Below are positions 1 to 12,379 of a stretch of 64,000 nt of DNA, piece by piece (positions within the stretch are counted from its first letter, which is position 1; every line of letters starts with the position of its first letter). The DNA comes from Alisma plantago-aquatica (Eukaryota > Streptophyta > Magnoliopsida > Alismatales > Alismataceae). Below the pieces are notes generated by a model. It saw nothing but the letters and a program-made list of their open reading frames with translations, did no database searches and was not told the DNA's origin. The stretch spans positions 299,440,558 to 299,504,557 of the forward strand of contig OY856409.1 in assembly GCA_963693085.1 (NCBI GenBank). Reading direction: 5' to 3'. The translations under genes and the position numbers were made by a program.

Positions 1-1440
1 AGAAGTGAGCGATTAGGAGGTCTAAGATTGATTTGATGATAAAGGATATAGGGGTTATGGGTTTTACCACCATCGCATGTGTAAGACTAGATCGATGAAA
101 TTTATGATCACAAAACAAGTTATTTGAGGGTATGTGAAAAAATTTGCAAATGCATTTACAAAAGTCAAACTTCCCGCAAACCCATTGATCATGGCATTTG
201 CGGATCCTTGCTTTCTCATCCTAACAAAGCTCCTTCTGATATCTCATCTGAAGTTGTATGCATTTGTTTCGTTGTTATGAGCCTTGGGGTCTGATATCTC
301 ATCACCCAAAACTAAATTCAACAAAAATAAGAGATCAAGTCATTTAAGTATGGTGATATTCCAAACAAACACCATCTAACAAGTTTTTATCATAGAGGAT
401 TCGACCTAATCTATTGTGGATATGGGGCTACTCCCTGTATCCCAATATGAGGAACTACTCATGATCCATAGGAATTAAAGAAGGAAGGAACAAACAAAGG
501 AAGCCATAGACTACAAAAGGAGGAAGAATATGGAAGTGACTCTAGCCTAGTAACAATGAAATGGTTACCTTTGTTAATTCCTTGCCCAAAACAAGAAGAC
601 CATGAATAAGAATTTAACTAGGAATTTTATTGAAGAAACAAGAGTACAGATGTAAGAATTCTAAAACAAGAATGTAAACAAGTGCTAAAACTAGATCAAT
701 ATGCAAAAAAATTAGATCCCCCTCTTTGTGGAATCCCCCCTCCTTTTATAAGGGAAGGAGGGGTGGAAACCCTAGTAAACACTCTAGAAGACTCCTATCT
801 GGCGGCTGGAAAATTTGTTCACAGATTATGAATCGATCTGTTCAAAGCGTGAATTTCTAGGTTCAGATCTATGTGTGCAAGGTCCCAAGGATGCGGGTCA
901 AAATCCTAATGGTAGGGTAGTGATACCTTTTAACCAAGACTCAACCGCTAAGGAATCTAAGTCAAATGCTTGGAGCTTGAAACATCGGGCTTGAACTTCT
1001 GAGTCGACCGATTTGTGGTATGGATCGCCTAATTCAATGTTGAATTGGCCAGTTTAAACGGTGAGTGTAAAAGATGAGTTGCTAGATTGATACTATGGAA
1101 TGACTGATTGGAGCTCTAGATCATAGCATTTTGCATTAGTGAATCAATCTATTCACTGAATGAACTACTTGATTCAAGTATTAAGATTATTGAAATTTGT
1201 ATTTGCAGTCCTTAGTCCTTTAGTTCTAAGAGTTAAAGTAGGTTCTGGTTTTCTAAAGTTGAGAAATTCTAAATGAGGGTAGAATCTACAAAATAAGGAT
1301 GAAAATGGTGAGAATTCTGAATAATGTGTCAAGAGTATGTAAATTGCAATTATTTCTAGAAAATTAGCAAATGCAAGATAAAATTACTAGGAAATGGATT
1401 TAAATGATGCATTTGAAAAGGGATGAATATGCATTCATCA
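1..1440 (-). mobile_element. Partial LTR of an Athila/Tat-like gypsy element
   Basis: The right edge ends in TTCATCA and is followed at once by a purine-rich tract on the minus strand (1441-1452), as expected for the 5' edge of a 3' LTR in a minus-strand element. A minus-strand TATA-like site (TTATAAAAGG, about 743-752) lies inside a short GC palindrome made of CCCCTCC and its complement. The next interior bases (about 1455-1485, CTTGTCCTCAAG) resemble the bases that follow the left LTR of the TR-GAG element at 58711, which supports the boundary. The outer end of this LTR was not found and may lie outside the window. Confidence 0.45.
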
Positions 1441-3796
1441 AAATACCCCTGACTTGAATGTTTTCTTGTCCTCAAGAAACAAGGAATCACAAATTGTTCC
1501 AAATTGTTCTAACAACATGTCTTTCCTCACCCTAATAGCATTACTTTGTTCCTTACCTCCTTTCTTGGCCAAGCAATCCAATTTCCTTTCCACATTCCCT
1601 ATTAAAACATACATTATAGCTTATTTCTATCTTAAGACTTTGCGAAGAAACAATCTTTATCTCCCTTTTACTTCGACACTCCCATATTTATGTGTAAGTT
1701 TTGTACAGGATCTTTTTATTCATGTATTGCAATTACATTGACCGTATTTTTCAGTATGCACTTTGGAATCTTTTGATGGTATGCCCTTATTAAATATGAG
1801 GAGTATGGTAGAATGGTGAGAGGTGAATGATTATGCCACCCCAGACTTGAGATTTGGCATAAAGTGATTTTTTTTAGGTGAAGAGTGGAAGGTGCTAGTC
1901 TTTTTTTGTGGAGTGTCATTGTATTAATTGGAATCTTCTTGTCACTGCATTATACAATATATATGATAAGTTACTCAATAGTTTAAAATAGAACGAATAT
2001 GTGTTTGATTCTTATCAATGCAATAAGGCTTGCCAAAATTTCCAAGGAGCAATGCTAGTTTGGGGTCCTAGGTGACATGGTGAGTTCTAATCATGGTAAT
2101 TTGTAAAAAAATTGATCTAGAATTAGTTTTCATGCAATCAAGGGGGGACATTGATAGCACATGTCTATTCATCTGACTGAAAAGATAAAGTCCAAATTGC
2201 ATCATTAAGGAACAAAAGCAACTAATTTCAAAAAGCAAACTACATGTAAAATGAAATGAAAAATGAGATAATGCTAGAAAAGGAAGATAGGGGTGGAATT
2301 GGTACATACTACCTACCTCCATTCCTAACATAGAATTTTGCTCATCCTAAGAAAATCTCAAAATTGAGATGGAGGGAAAATCACTATGGTAGTGGATATC
2401 AAGGAAGTGGAGGAGTGGAAGAGGAAGCGGGATTGTAGTAGTAGTTCTCCCAATTTAGGGAGTTGGGGTTAGGGTATGCCTGGTGAGCCCCATACTCCTC
2501 ATAGGAAGATTGGTTGGGAGTCTAATGGTTGCAGTCAACAAACCATGACTCCTGAGCATGCTGCATAAAGTAAAGGTGATTGAGTTGATGCCCTCGGCAT
2601 TGCTTCTCATGCTAAATTTGGTCCAACTACTCCTAGATCCCATAGAATCCATAAGGCTCGTTGGCTCCTATATTGTCTGTAGTGTGCCTCCTGGTGTGAC
2701 ATTGCAATGGTGGGGGAGGAGGATTGGTTGCATCGTCATTTGCCTCCATTGAGACACTCCTCCTGTGGGTTGGATGGCTCAGAGATGGCATCCTTGAGAA
2801 TGGGTTCTCAAGATTGAACTATTTGACATATGTCAATAGATTGGATAGGTCAAAAATAAGATTGGCCACTGCAAGCCTGGTGTGGCGGAGGAACTCGAGG
2901 TGGATAATGGAATCCTTAGTACCAAATAATATGTGTATGTGGCACCATAGCAGATGGACTTGCTTCCCTTTAGGTATGGGAATTCAATCAGGTGATGAGG
3001 GCCTTTAAGCGGGATCATTGGGAAGGAAATGTGGGTGTAGCCCAAGAAGATGTCTATTGTAGTCACTATATGGCTGATGCTAAAAGCCAAAGTGGTGTAG
3101 CGGCTCACTTGAGTACTTATATGCTCGAGGATGAAGTTCCCCCAATTGAACAGCTCGTCATTAAGAAGGAACCACAGAGTGTAAAGATCTATTTGAGTGA
3201 TGGCACATTGAGTGTCTACCCTATTGAAGACAGCACAAGATAGGATGAGCTGGAGATAATGAATGATGAGGTTGTGGATGCTAGAGGCTTTTGGTCCCCA
3301 TGGCAGAGAAGGAGGAAGCCTCGTGATGTCTTCCCAAAACTTGTCTGGGTGTATATGCTAGGGTAAGTTTCATGCGGGTGCTCCATGCATCGAGAGAGAG
3401 CCAATAATCATCCCCTCTATCGAGAATGATGGAGGTGATTTTCCTAGCTGAGACTTCAATGTATTCCCCAAAAATCCAAATCTTACAGTTAATTCCCTCT
3501 TGAGCAGTAAAGAAGGAAAATAGTGGTCATGAATACCAAAGTGAGATCATTGAACACAAAAAGGATTTGATAGGGGAATAGGAGGATGTGACTTCGCCAT
3601 AGGGTGTTTTCGATAGAGTCCCTTATGCCTAGGGCATTAAGGGTGTTGCGTAAGGCCTGTCAAGGAAGTATAACACAGATAGAAAACATGGTGTTGAAGC
3701 ACTTGTAATGGTCATCGATAAACTAGGGTTAGCTTCCTGGAACATGGGCGATGTGTGGTTTGCATGGTGTAATAGAATCAAGATCATGGAGGTACG
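1441..3796 (-). mobile_element. Internal remnant of the same gypsy element, cut by the Tekay-like insertion
   Basis: The block starts with the polypurine tract and an untranslated stretch, including a line at about 1831-1865 (CCACCCCAGACTTGAG) that resembles 59810-59835 in the TR-GAG element. It contains one recognisable protein fragment (2833-3360). It stops abruptly at 3796, where the Tekay-like LTR begins with TGTAACGACC. No protease, RT or integrase is recognisable, so most of the element is missing or decayed. Confidence 0.4.
2833..3360 (-). pseudogene. Athila-like ORF fragment (plant transposon protein type)
   Basis: The minus strand reads open for roughly 175 codons with no stop. It contains, in order, FWEDITRLP, a histidine-containing IHNLIIHYLQLIL segment, and TQIDLYTLWFLLNDE followed by FNWGNFILEHI. 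This order (W-x-x-I, H-Y-L helix, D-x-Y-x-L-W, then G-N-x-I) resembles the conserved protein carried by Athila-type gypsy elements and annotated as putative plant transposon protein. The judgement is from memory of the family, not a search. No plausible start codon or complete domain is present, so I call it a fragment. Confidence 0.4.
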
Positions 3797-6595
3797 TGTA
3801 ACGACCCCGCCTCTTGGTAACCCCCACTTAAGGGAGACCAAAAGGCCAGAGACGTTATCCCAATATTGGATCAGTGGTTCGTCATTTAATCAATAATAAT
3901 GATCAAATTCTACTACTACTAAACTGGAAAGCTGGAATGAAACAAATCTTTTTTCATACCTTGTAAGATTTCGGTTCTAGACTTCTATCCATAGTAAAAG
4001 TCTAATCTAATTAATCCTCCTTGTACAGGTTATTTGTATCTTCACAATATTCTGATTTACTATTTGTCCATTTTCATAACTGTACCTAAAACGGCGACAA
4101 ACAAAATGTCGGTCAGTATATTTCTTTACTGGTATGTTGGGAACAATCAAAATTTCCACAAATAGTTTTTAACAACCTAATTATCACAAATAAGTTATTA
4201 ACAACACAAAATTTCCACAAATAATTACATTTTCAATGTGACATTCTCAACCGCTTTTGTCCTAAACCCTGGGTTATCCTCTCTTAGGGTTTCTGTCCTT
4301 GCAAGGGACATAAGGCCACCTTCTCCATCTCAAGCTTGGTTCTTGGGGTCACCTCTCATGGTGCCCAATGGTCTACCCTCTGAAGCTTGACCGATTAGAC
4401 CTTCCCTCTGGGGCTTGGTCATGCAACGTACATCAGAGTGGCATGTAGGTTCGAGAATACACATATATACTTAATTGTGATAATCATAGGGACTTTATAG
4501 GATTGCAAAATTAAACATCCAACACTTTAGGTTGCATCTAATCGATAAAACGTTCATGAAATGTCGTGAAACTAAATCGATTATTCATAAATAACCACAT
4601 ACATGTTCAGTCGATTCAACAAGCTAACAATAATCCAAGTAATGAAATATCCACACAAGCAGGTAGTTCACACAATCAATAATCCTAAAACAATCATATA
4701 ATTTAATTACTATTCACTTCCGTAGATTACACTCATATGAACTCGCTTCCTAGGGTTTGCTACTTCCTTTTTAGGGTTTCATTAGGGTTCATCCTCATTA
4801 TTGATATTATAACCCTAATTCAGCAAATCTAATTATAAACCCTAATTAACTTGTCATATTCCTTCTATCAGGATTAGGATCAATAAATAACATCATTATC
4901 CCAATAAATTCGGATTATTCAAGTTAATTTCCTTCTTTACCCAAGATTAGGGTTTCTACATGTATTATCATAGATTCATGGATTAAAACCCTAAAACAAG
5001 CCAATTAATCTCTAAGATCAGATCTAAATCTCACTTCATCTCTCAATAGGTTATTTATACTAAATTTAACCCATTAAGCATTTTAGATTTGATCTCTAAT
5101 CATCATTAGGGTTTTTATCCAAAATTTAATGCACTTTATGATCAACTTATTGCAAATAAAAAAGAAATCAGATGTTAAAACTAATTTTATCAAATTACTC
5201 GTATTTTTTATCATTTTTCATATATAAAGTTTCTTCATCTGATCTTCCTATCAATTTATACGATTTTAGCAAAGAAAAGCATTTTTTGGATTTTCTAGCA
5301 GAAAGGAAATGTCACCATAAAACATTAGTCATTCATCTGTGGTCCGCTGGACCATGCGGGATCCAACGATCCATAGGTGCGTGCCTTACTCACGATCAAA
5401 AGATACAAAGGACAGATTTTCCCTTACCCAGACTGAAGACGAGGAAGGGCAGATTGGTAAATTGGTTGGGTATCATTTTCCTCCTCGTGTGTGTTGCTTG
5501 CAGCGAGCTAAGGTTAATTCTTGGGTTGACTTTGGGCTTCCGTGCGTCTGCGAGTAAACCAACCGAACCGAGAGCTCCACCTGGCTCTCCTGAACTCAAG
5601 GGTGCCTTCAATTCCTCCTCCACATTGCTCCTTCACCTCCAACGATCCTTGGCTTCTTTGGCAATGGTGGCAGCTTGACGGGGGTGGAGGGGTGGGGAAG
5701 AACAGGGGAAATGATCCAATTGAGAGCAAAAAAATGATCGCAGCAGGGTTTCGGTCTCGAGGGTATGGTTTCTAGGGTTGTTCGTGATGCCCAGACCCCT
5801 CCCTATAAATAGGGTCTCGTACAGGTATCCAAGAAACTGGGGACTTCTTTAATTCTCCATGAAACCATCCACAAATTGGATTCGTCCTCATCAGAACAGA
5901 CTCCCGAAGATGATGGACTCATCCACATCTCTACTTATTACATTAAACACGAACAATTCCCAGTTTTTGCCCTCTCCCTTTCCTTCTGTGACTCAGGGTA
6001 GATGATGCATAGTCATCGTCAGATCTGTGGTCCTCTAGACCACACGGGGATCTGATGGCTGTCATCGCCCCGATTTTCCCATTTTCCTTTAAAAAGAGAA
6101 AAACATGTAATATTTAATTCAATGCATTGAAAACTTATAAAATCCATAACTCTCTCCTCGTTTATCCTTTTTCATTCAAATTTTAAAGGAAATTTGGATT
6201 AGTATTATCTACTTGTGTACCAAATTAGACACCCAAATTCCAAATGAAAAGGGTATTTCCTTCATAAGCAAGTTATCCTTTAATAAAACCAATTTATTTG
6301 GTATTTTCTCTTTCCTTTCTTATTATCTTGGCAACTTCGGCTCCTTGGGACCCAAGAGACCAAAGACACGAAATATACCTTTAGAGGCTACCTCCTAGCC
6401 TTCTAGAGGCTTCTACCTCTTTCTTTTCTCCTTTTCTTAATTATCCTTTTATCAACTGAATTTATTTTTCCTTTTATTTTCTTTTTCTTGTTATTGGGCC
6501 CAATAGCCAATAAGGCCCACAAATCAAATAGCAAGGCTATTATCAAGGAAATCCATTCATTTAAATCAAACCATGCAATTATTTGTTCATATATC

Positions 6596-9198
6596 TAATT
6601 GGCCCAGAAGTGAGTCAGATGTTTTAATTTATAACCTGAAACCTTCAAGGACGCCCGCAACTTTTATTATACGGTCGATGTAGATATACGTGGTCGAACA
6701 CAGGGATGCAGTGACGTTTAGGATGCCATAGATTTTGTTCTTTAGTCTGATAATCCAAAACAATAGTCGATGAAAATGTGTGCTAGAACTAGTCTAGCGG
6801 GTTGTCACGAAATAAAACAAAACACAGAGGAGAAAAGGAAACAAAATAGAGTTCGCGGGATTCTACTAATAAGAGAGAAGGAGCTCCTGACTATGTAACC
6901 ACAACCTGGGTAGTCTATGCACCCATTCTCGGGCGTAGACAATCCTTGAACACCTAAGCAAGCAATATATATACGAACATAGTATGTAATGTCGTGTCTG
7001 TTCATGTGGGGTCATCCCACTTGCTCTCGCGTAGCATGACTAAAACCCATCGTGATATGCCATCGAACCTCTCTCGAGGATGAAAAATCAACACCCGAGA
7101 ATATTATGGGTACCCTCTCGGGTCTTAGAATATTATGGGGATGTTAGGAACTGACAACCTTGAATTGTCCTCAACTCAAATTCTAATCCAAATTATCTTC
7201 TCGTGTCTATTCCTACATGGATCTCTCGATATAGGTAGAAATAGCAGTTCATACTAGAAAGAGATCAACCAAACTAGCAATCACAACTAGTGAGAGAAGA
7301 TAGAACAAGAAAACATACTAGATTTGAAATAAATCTACTTGCTTAAGGCAAAAGTACATACACATGCCCAAAACGGGCTACACAGCCAAAAAGGATCTCA
7401 ACTAGCCATAGACAAGCATAGTTGTCACCGAACAAAGATGGAAGAACATCATTGTACAAGAAGTCAGGGAACACAACAGAAGAAAGGGGAAGAAGATAAG
7501 ATTTAGCCCGTGGAGGAGAGGTGGCTCTCACTCCTTTGCTTCCGTATAGGCTAGATCTCATCTTTTGGTCCTCTGCCTTGATCAGATATGGACTCCTTGG
7601 TCCTCTCTCTCTCTCTCTAGATATACCCCAAATAGTGGCTCTGTGGATGAACGGAGGTGGAAGATGATAGTGGATGGTCTAGATCTGGGTTTCCACCATA
7701 GATCTGGTGAAAATATGTGGAATGGTGGAGAGAGGATGAAAGCCTACTATAGAGGGCAGTGTGGAGTGAGCACCTCGGTCTTCTCGGACCTCCGTTCTCT
7801 CCTGTGGGACTCTGGGTCGAGGTTCCCCTTAGGGTGGACAAAATCACAACCTTTCGATCTCTGGACTCGCTCTCCTGACCTGGACTCCACTTCGGACCCT
7901 CCTGACTCCCCTAAGACTTTAGATCTGGTCAACTATTTATAGGGGCGGATGGGGGCTCTATTCACTTGAATCGGTCATGGTTATGGAAACCACGATCGCG
8001 GTTTTGGTGGTGTTGGAGGTCGTGGTGCCTTATAGTCACAGTCTGGAGATGGTTGTTGTCCATGGTTGCACGCTGAGGCTGTGTGATGGCATAGCAGGTT
8101 GTGTCTTAGAGGCAGGGTCGAGATGGAGAGGTGGACATGGCTGCTGCTAGAAGCACAGTCTAGGGTTGTTGCAGGTCGCATCTGGTAGATGAAGGGGGAG
8201 CAGGTCAGAGGGAAGCCGTGATCGGTTGTTGTGTGACTGTCGTTGTTGTTCATTGGTCATGGTGTTAGGGAAAGGGAGGCCGTGGTAGGGTAGGTCAAGG
8301 TGTTCCCGTCGCTTGGTCTCAATTGTCGAAGTCGAGGCATTGGAACCACGGTTGCGGAAAGGAAGATCACATGTGTGGCTTGATCTCCTGGTCGCGGTAG
8401 TGGAAGAGGGGAGACTGTGGGTGCAGTGCGGAGTTGGAGGTGGATCACAAAGCAGTTGTTGTCGTTGTCAGCTACGAGAAGTAGGTGCTTGCATGGAGAT
8501 GATCATGGGCGGCAGAGTAGCTACCGTGGGTCACAGCTAATGTGGGGTGGAGGACCGCGACCGCGGTTGGGTTGCTAGAGTGAAGGTCGCAGTCTAGACA
8601 TGAGGAGTCGGTCACAATTGAAGGCGTTGGTAGTCGTGATTTCTATGAATCGCGGGTCGCGATGTAGGGTTTGATAGAGGGAGAAGTAAATCGTGGGCAA
8701 AATGACGAGGAACCACAATTGCAGTGTAAATGAAATAAAGGGCCAACCCCTCTAGTTGGTCTTTGGTGCTTGTTTGGGCCCAAAATGACCTGCAAAAGGA
8801 GAATAAATTCAATTAAATTTAGTATAAATCGATTGCCTTTAGTATGATTGCACATTAGAAGATTTAGGCAATAAATCGAATAATTAGAGCAAAGATCAAG
8901 TCCTGAGATGGCGGTTGAGTTCATGTTACATATGCATTTATCATTAGAAGATCTATTAGATAACACAGCTTATAAGGGCCTCAAAGAGAGAGATCATGGG
9001 GAAAGATGTCATCATAGGTTTGGTGCCAGCTTGTCCCAAAACTGGCTAGATTGGCTACTTTATTGGCTAACTAGTTACTTTATCTATGTAAAGATAAAAG
9101 GAACTAAAACATGAGCATTAGAGGGCATATTAGGGCCAAAGTGACACAAAACCATAGATAAATAGCATAGATAATATCTGTAAATTTGGGTGTTATCA
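6596..9198 (-). mobile_element. Solo LTR nested in the Tekay-like LTR
   Basis: The block is flanked by the 5-bp duplication ATATC (6591-6595 and 9199-9203). Its right end GGGTGTTATCA gives the minus-strand start TGATAACACCC. Its left end TAATTGG looks like a one-base decay of TGATTGG. Removing it brings the host LTR to the length of its sister LTR. A minus-strand TATA (CTATAAATAG) is at 7933-7942. The U5 motif GGTCGAACACAGG (about 6692-6704) is shared with the block at 44343-48066 and, in weaker form, with the TR-GAG LTRs. No primer site or internal domain was found, so it is a solo LTR. A (CT)n run sits at about 7602-7617. Confidence 0.75.
7975..8720. repeat. Array of short CG-rich inverted repeats in the solo-LTR U3
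   Basis: Many GTCGCGG/CCGCGAC-like and GGTCG-like motifs recur at irregular spacing. Clear short palindromes include GGACCGCGACCGCGGTT (8552-8568) and ATCGCGGGTCGCGAT (8649-8663). The stretch is clearly richer in CpG than its surroundings. In minus orientation it lies upstream of the TATA at 7933-7942, so it occupies the enhancer part of U3. Confidence 0.5.
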
Positions 9199-9254
9199 AT
9201 ATCCTTACAAGGAGAAATTACATTTCAATTTTGAGTTAAGAAAATTGAGGTACA

Positions 9255-9268
9255 TCCTCCCCTCCTTA
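9255..9268 (-). other. Polypurine tract of Tekay-like copy A
   Basis: The minus strand reads AAGGAGGGGAGGA immediately before the 3' LTR start TGTACCTC. This is the expected primer site for plus-strand DNA synthesis. Confidence 0.75.
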
Positions 9269-9296
9269 TAAGAATTTTTCCCTCAAAATTCAGCAA

Positions 9297-9968
9297 TCAA
9301 ACAAACAAGTCAGGATATGCTTTTTTCACGTCCGTATTCAGCTCCCATGTGGCCTCATCCTCTCCATGGGGCTTCCAAAGAACCTTTACCATCTCTATAT
9401 TCTTACATTTGATTTCTTTCACCTTTATATCTAAAATTCGCAAAGGTGACTCAGGATAGGTCAGCTTCCCTTGAAGCTCAATAGGCTCAATGCTCAGCAC
9501 ATGGCTCGGATCTTGCACATATCGCTTTAGATTGGACACGTGAAACACATCATGCATCATACTATACTGAGGGGGTAACGCCAAACGGTATGCAGCTTCA
9601 CCAATCCATTCTAACACCTCAAACGGACCCACATATCGGGGACTCAGCTTCCCTCTATTCTTGTCTATAGCTCAGAGCGGTTGGATTTTCAATAATACAT
9701 GCTCTCCTATAGTGAACTGCACGTCAGTCCGCTTCACATCAGCATACGACTTCTGTCGATCTTGGGCTCTCTTCAGCCTCTACTTGATCAAAGCGACTTT
9801 ATTTGCATGCACTTGGAGCTCATTTTACCTCAACAAGGTCCTCTCATCCCGATACTAGCTTGGTAGCTGTTGTTGTAGGCAAACTCAGCCAAAGGTAATT
9901 ATTGTTCCCATAATCCATCCCAATCGAGCACAGAAGCTCTCAACAAATCTTCTAACGTCTAGATAATC
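9297..9968 (-). pseudogene. Gypsy integrase C-terminus with chromodomain
   Basis: The last 112 codons (9297-9632) are open and carry the Tekay/Del signature: GPFEVLEWIGEAAYRLALPP, then HDVFHVSNLKRYV, then a chromodomain-like segment (ILDIKVKEIK, VKVLWKPHGEDEATWE) that ends YPDLF. In chromoviruses this domain directs integration to particular chromatin. Upstream to about 9968 the same protein can be followed only with stops and frame changes (for example LLKIQPL followed by a stop near 9672), so the gene is dead. The chromodomain places the element in the chromovirus branch of Ty3/gypsy; Tekay/Del is my best lineage guess. Confidence 0.8.
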
Positions 9969-9984
9969 CTCTCTGACTAACCAT

Positions 9985-10940
9985 CTATCTGGGGTGATAA
10001 GCGGTACTAAACTTCAACCTTGCACCAAGTTCCTCTTGTACCTGCTTCCACAACTTCAAAGTGAACTTTGGGTCTCTATCAGAGATGATAGAACTGGGTA
10101 CGCCATGCAAACGTACTATCTCTCTGATATATAGCTCGGCTAGGTCTGACACCTTGGCAGTGGTCTTTAGGGTAAGGTAGTGTGTTGACTTGGTAAGGCG
10201 ATCTACCACAACCCATATCGCATCATGAACTCTGTTGGTCTGGGGTATACCCACCACAAAATCAATGGTGATCTGCACCCATTTCCACTTGGGAATCTCT
10301 ATCGACTATAAAAGTTCGCCGGGTCATTGGTGTTCAGCCTTCACCATATGGCATGTAAGACAGCTGGCCACATATGTCACAATGTCTCTCTTCATTCCTG
10401 GCCACCAGAAATACCTCTACAGGTCCTTAAACATCTTTGTAGTGCCTGGGTGTACCATATACTTAGAACCATGAGCCTCTTGCAAGATACGCTCCTTCAA
10501 TGGAAAATCTTCAGGAACCCAAATTCAGTTCTCAAAACTGATCCCTCCATCTACACCAACTGTGAGACGGGTTTGTGGCTTCTTCATCAAGCCCTTCATC
10601 TTGTTGAGTTCTGAACTGGTCAATTGTTTCACCACTATCTCGTTCAACAACTCTGACTAAATCTGAATATTGGCCAATCGAACTCGATCCTCTAATGGAT
10701 ACAGAGTGCACTCCACAAGCTCTTCCACTGACTGGACAAAACAACTACGCAGCTGAGCTGTTTTCAACTCAACGCATCAACTACGATGTTTGCCTTTCCA
10801 GGATGATAGGCGATGGTGAAGTCATAATCCTTCATGTACTCCATCCATCATCATTGTCGGAGGTTCAGGTCTCTCTATTTCAAGAGGTACTCAAGCTCTT
10901 ATGGTCGGTGAGGATCTCGAAGGTACCACCATATAGGTAA
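9985..10940 (-). pseudogene. Gypsy integrase core and zinc-binding region
   Basis: The open part (9985-10278) reads TIDFVVGIPQ, VVDRLTKSTHYL, VRLHGVPSSIISDRDPKFT and STAYHPR, so the first two acidic residues of the DDE triad (D in TIDF, D in SDRD) are present. The frame then breaks by one base at the YHPQ-type motif. The expected DG-x-SER segment with the last catalytic Glu continues in another frame with two further stops (around 9945-9980). The stretch 10279-10940 still shows the pre-integrase linker and the YHPGKAN-like end of RNase H, with many stops. It is non-functional. Confidence 0.7.
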
Positions 10941-12349
10941 TGCCACCATATCTTCAACGCATGGATGATAGCAGCCAACTCTAAGTCATGTGTCAGGTAA
11001 TTCACCTCATTGGGCTTGAGTTTTCAGGAGGCATATGCAACCACATGCCAATTTTGTTCCAACACACAGCCAAGTCCCATCTTTGAAGCGTCGGTGAATA
11101 ACACAAAACTCTCATTGCCAGAAGGTAGGGTCAATATTGGGGCAGTGGTCAGCTTCTCATTTAGCTCCTAAAAATGAGCCTCACATATATCAAACCACAC
11201 AAACTTCACATCCTTCTGAGTCAACATGGTAAGCGGCAAGGCGGTCTTTGAGAAATCCTTGATGAAGCGTCGATAGTATCCGACCAACCCCAAGAAGCTA
11301 CGAATCTCAGAGGGGTTCTTCAATGCAGGCCAGTCTCGAACTGTTGACACTTTAGCTGGATCTACGGTGATTGTTCCTCCTGAGATGATGTGCCCAAGAA
11401 ACATGACTTGATCTATCCAAAACTCACATTTTGAGAACTTTCCATAGAACTTATGCTTTCTCAGGATATCAATGACTCTACCCAGATGGTCAAGATATTG
11501 AGCTAGGTCATCGGAGTACACCAATATGTCAATTATGAATATGATCACAAAGGAGTCAAGGAAGGTTTCGAACACACTATTCATAAGGTTCTTAAAGACA
11601 CTGGGTGCATTGGACAACCCAAACAGCATGACCAAAAAAATCATAATGGCCATATCAGGTTTGGAAAGTCGTCTTAGGTATATCCTCACTTCTCACTCTC
11701 ACCTGATGGTACCCAGACCTCAAATCAATCTTGGAAAAGACTTGGGCCGATTTGAGCTGGTCAAAAAGGTCATCTATTCTGGGTAGGGGTACTTATTCTT
11801 AATGGTCTCCAGGTTGATCATCCAATAATCAATACACATCCGGAGTGATCCATCCTTCTTCTTCACAAAAAGGATTTGTGCTCCCAATGGTGATGTACTA
11901 GGTCGGATAAAACCTTTATCTAGCAACTCCTGCAACTGAGTTTCCAACTCAAGCAACTCATCTAGGGCCATTCTATAGGGTTCCTTAGATATAGGGTTAG
12001 TCCCGAGAGCTAACTCAATGGAGAAATCTACCTCCCTCTCGGGGGGAATCCCTGGTAGATCATCTGGAAACACGTCTACATACTCTTGAACAACCTCTAT
12101 CTCCTCTAAGGGTTGTACCTGAGCCTCAAGCTCTGTGACTATGGCCAAGTATGCTCGGCATCCTTTGGATATCATCAGCTCAGCCTTAAAAGCCGACACA
12201 TAAAGGTTGGTAGTCCCATCTCTCCTTCCTTGAATAGTAAAGTGTGGATGACTAAGTTTCCTAATGAGGATCTTCTTCTCTCTACAATCAATCTGTGCTC
12301 TATAGGTGTGCAGCCAATCCATACCAATGATTATATAAAAATCATTCAT
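10941..12349 (-). pseudogene. Gypsy protease end, reverse transcriptase and RNase H
   Basis: From the 5' side, the protease tail ([11 protein letters not shown]) is followed by the RT entry [43 protein letters not shown], then FVMLFGL-type and FLGHIISGGTI motifs. RNase H follows, including FTDASKMGLGCVLEQ in degraded form near 11060-11110. One base is missing near 11775 (after KNKYPYP) and an extra T in a T-run near 11640 restores the frame. Between them the correct protein is readable in the other frame, apart from a TGA where Arg (CGA) is expected. The catalytic FIDD box reads FIID near 11530, so one metal-binding Asp is gone. RT activity is therefore lost. Confidence 0.8.
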
Positions 12350-12379
12350 ATCGAGGAGGATGAATCAGTGGGAAGCTCA

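Larger units (their letters stand above)
3797..9254 (-). mobile_element. 3' LTR of Tekay-like gypsy copy A, interrupted by a solo LTR
   Basis: The left edge TGTAACGACCCC is repeated at 14472 (TGTAATGACCC) and 15790 (TGTAACGACCCC), each time next to an initiator-methionine-type primer site or its remnant. About 275 bp from this edge aligns with 14472-14747. The right edge ...GAGGTACA directly abuts a polypurine tract. After removing the nested 6596-9198 insertion and one target copy, the LTR is about 2850 bp, close to the about 2880 bp of the related LTR at 15790/30967. A TATA-like CTATAAATAG lies at 5803-5812. Short inverted repeats (TGTGGTC-GACCACA at 6026-6044; TGGTCC-GGACCA near 5339-5354) lie in the U3 part or near the TATA. 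The open frame at 5172-5678 runs antisense and is not a gene. Confidence 0.8.

Noticed and set aside
5172..5678. 168-codon plus-strand ORF
   Set aside because: It lies antisense within the U3/R part of a gypsy LTR, has no family motif and overlaps five other short frames.
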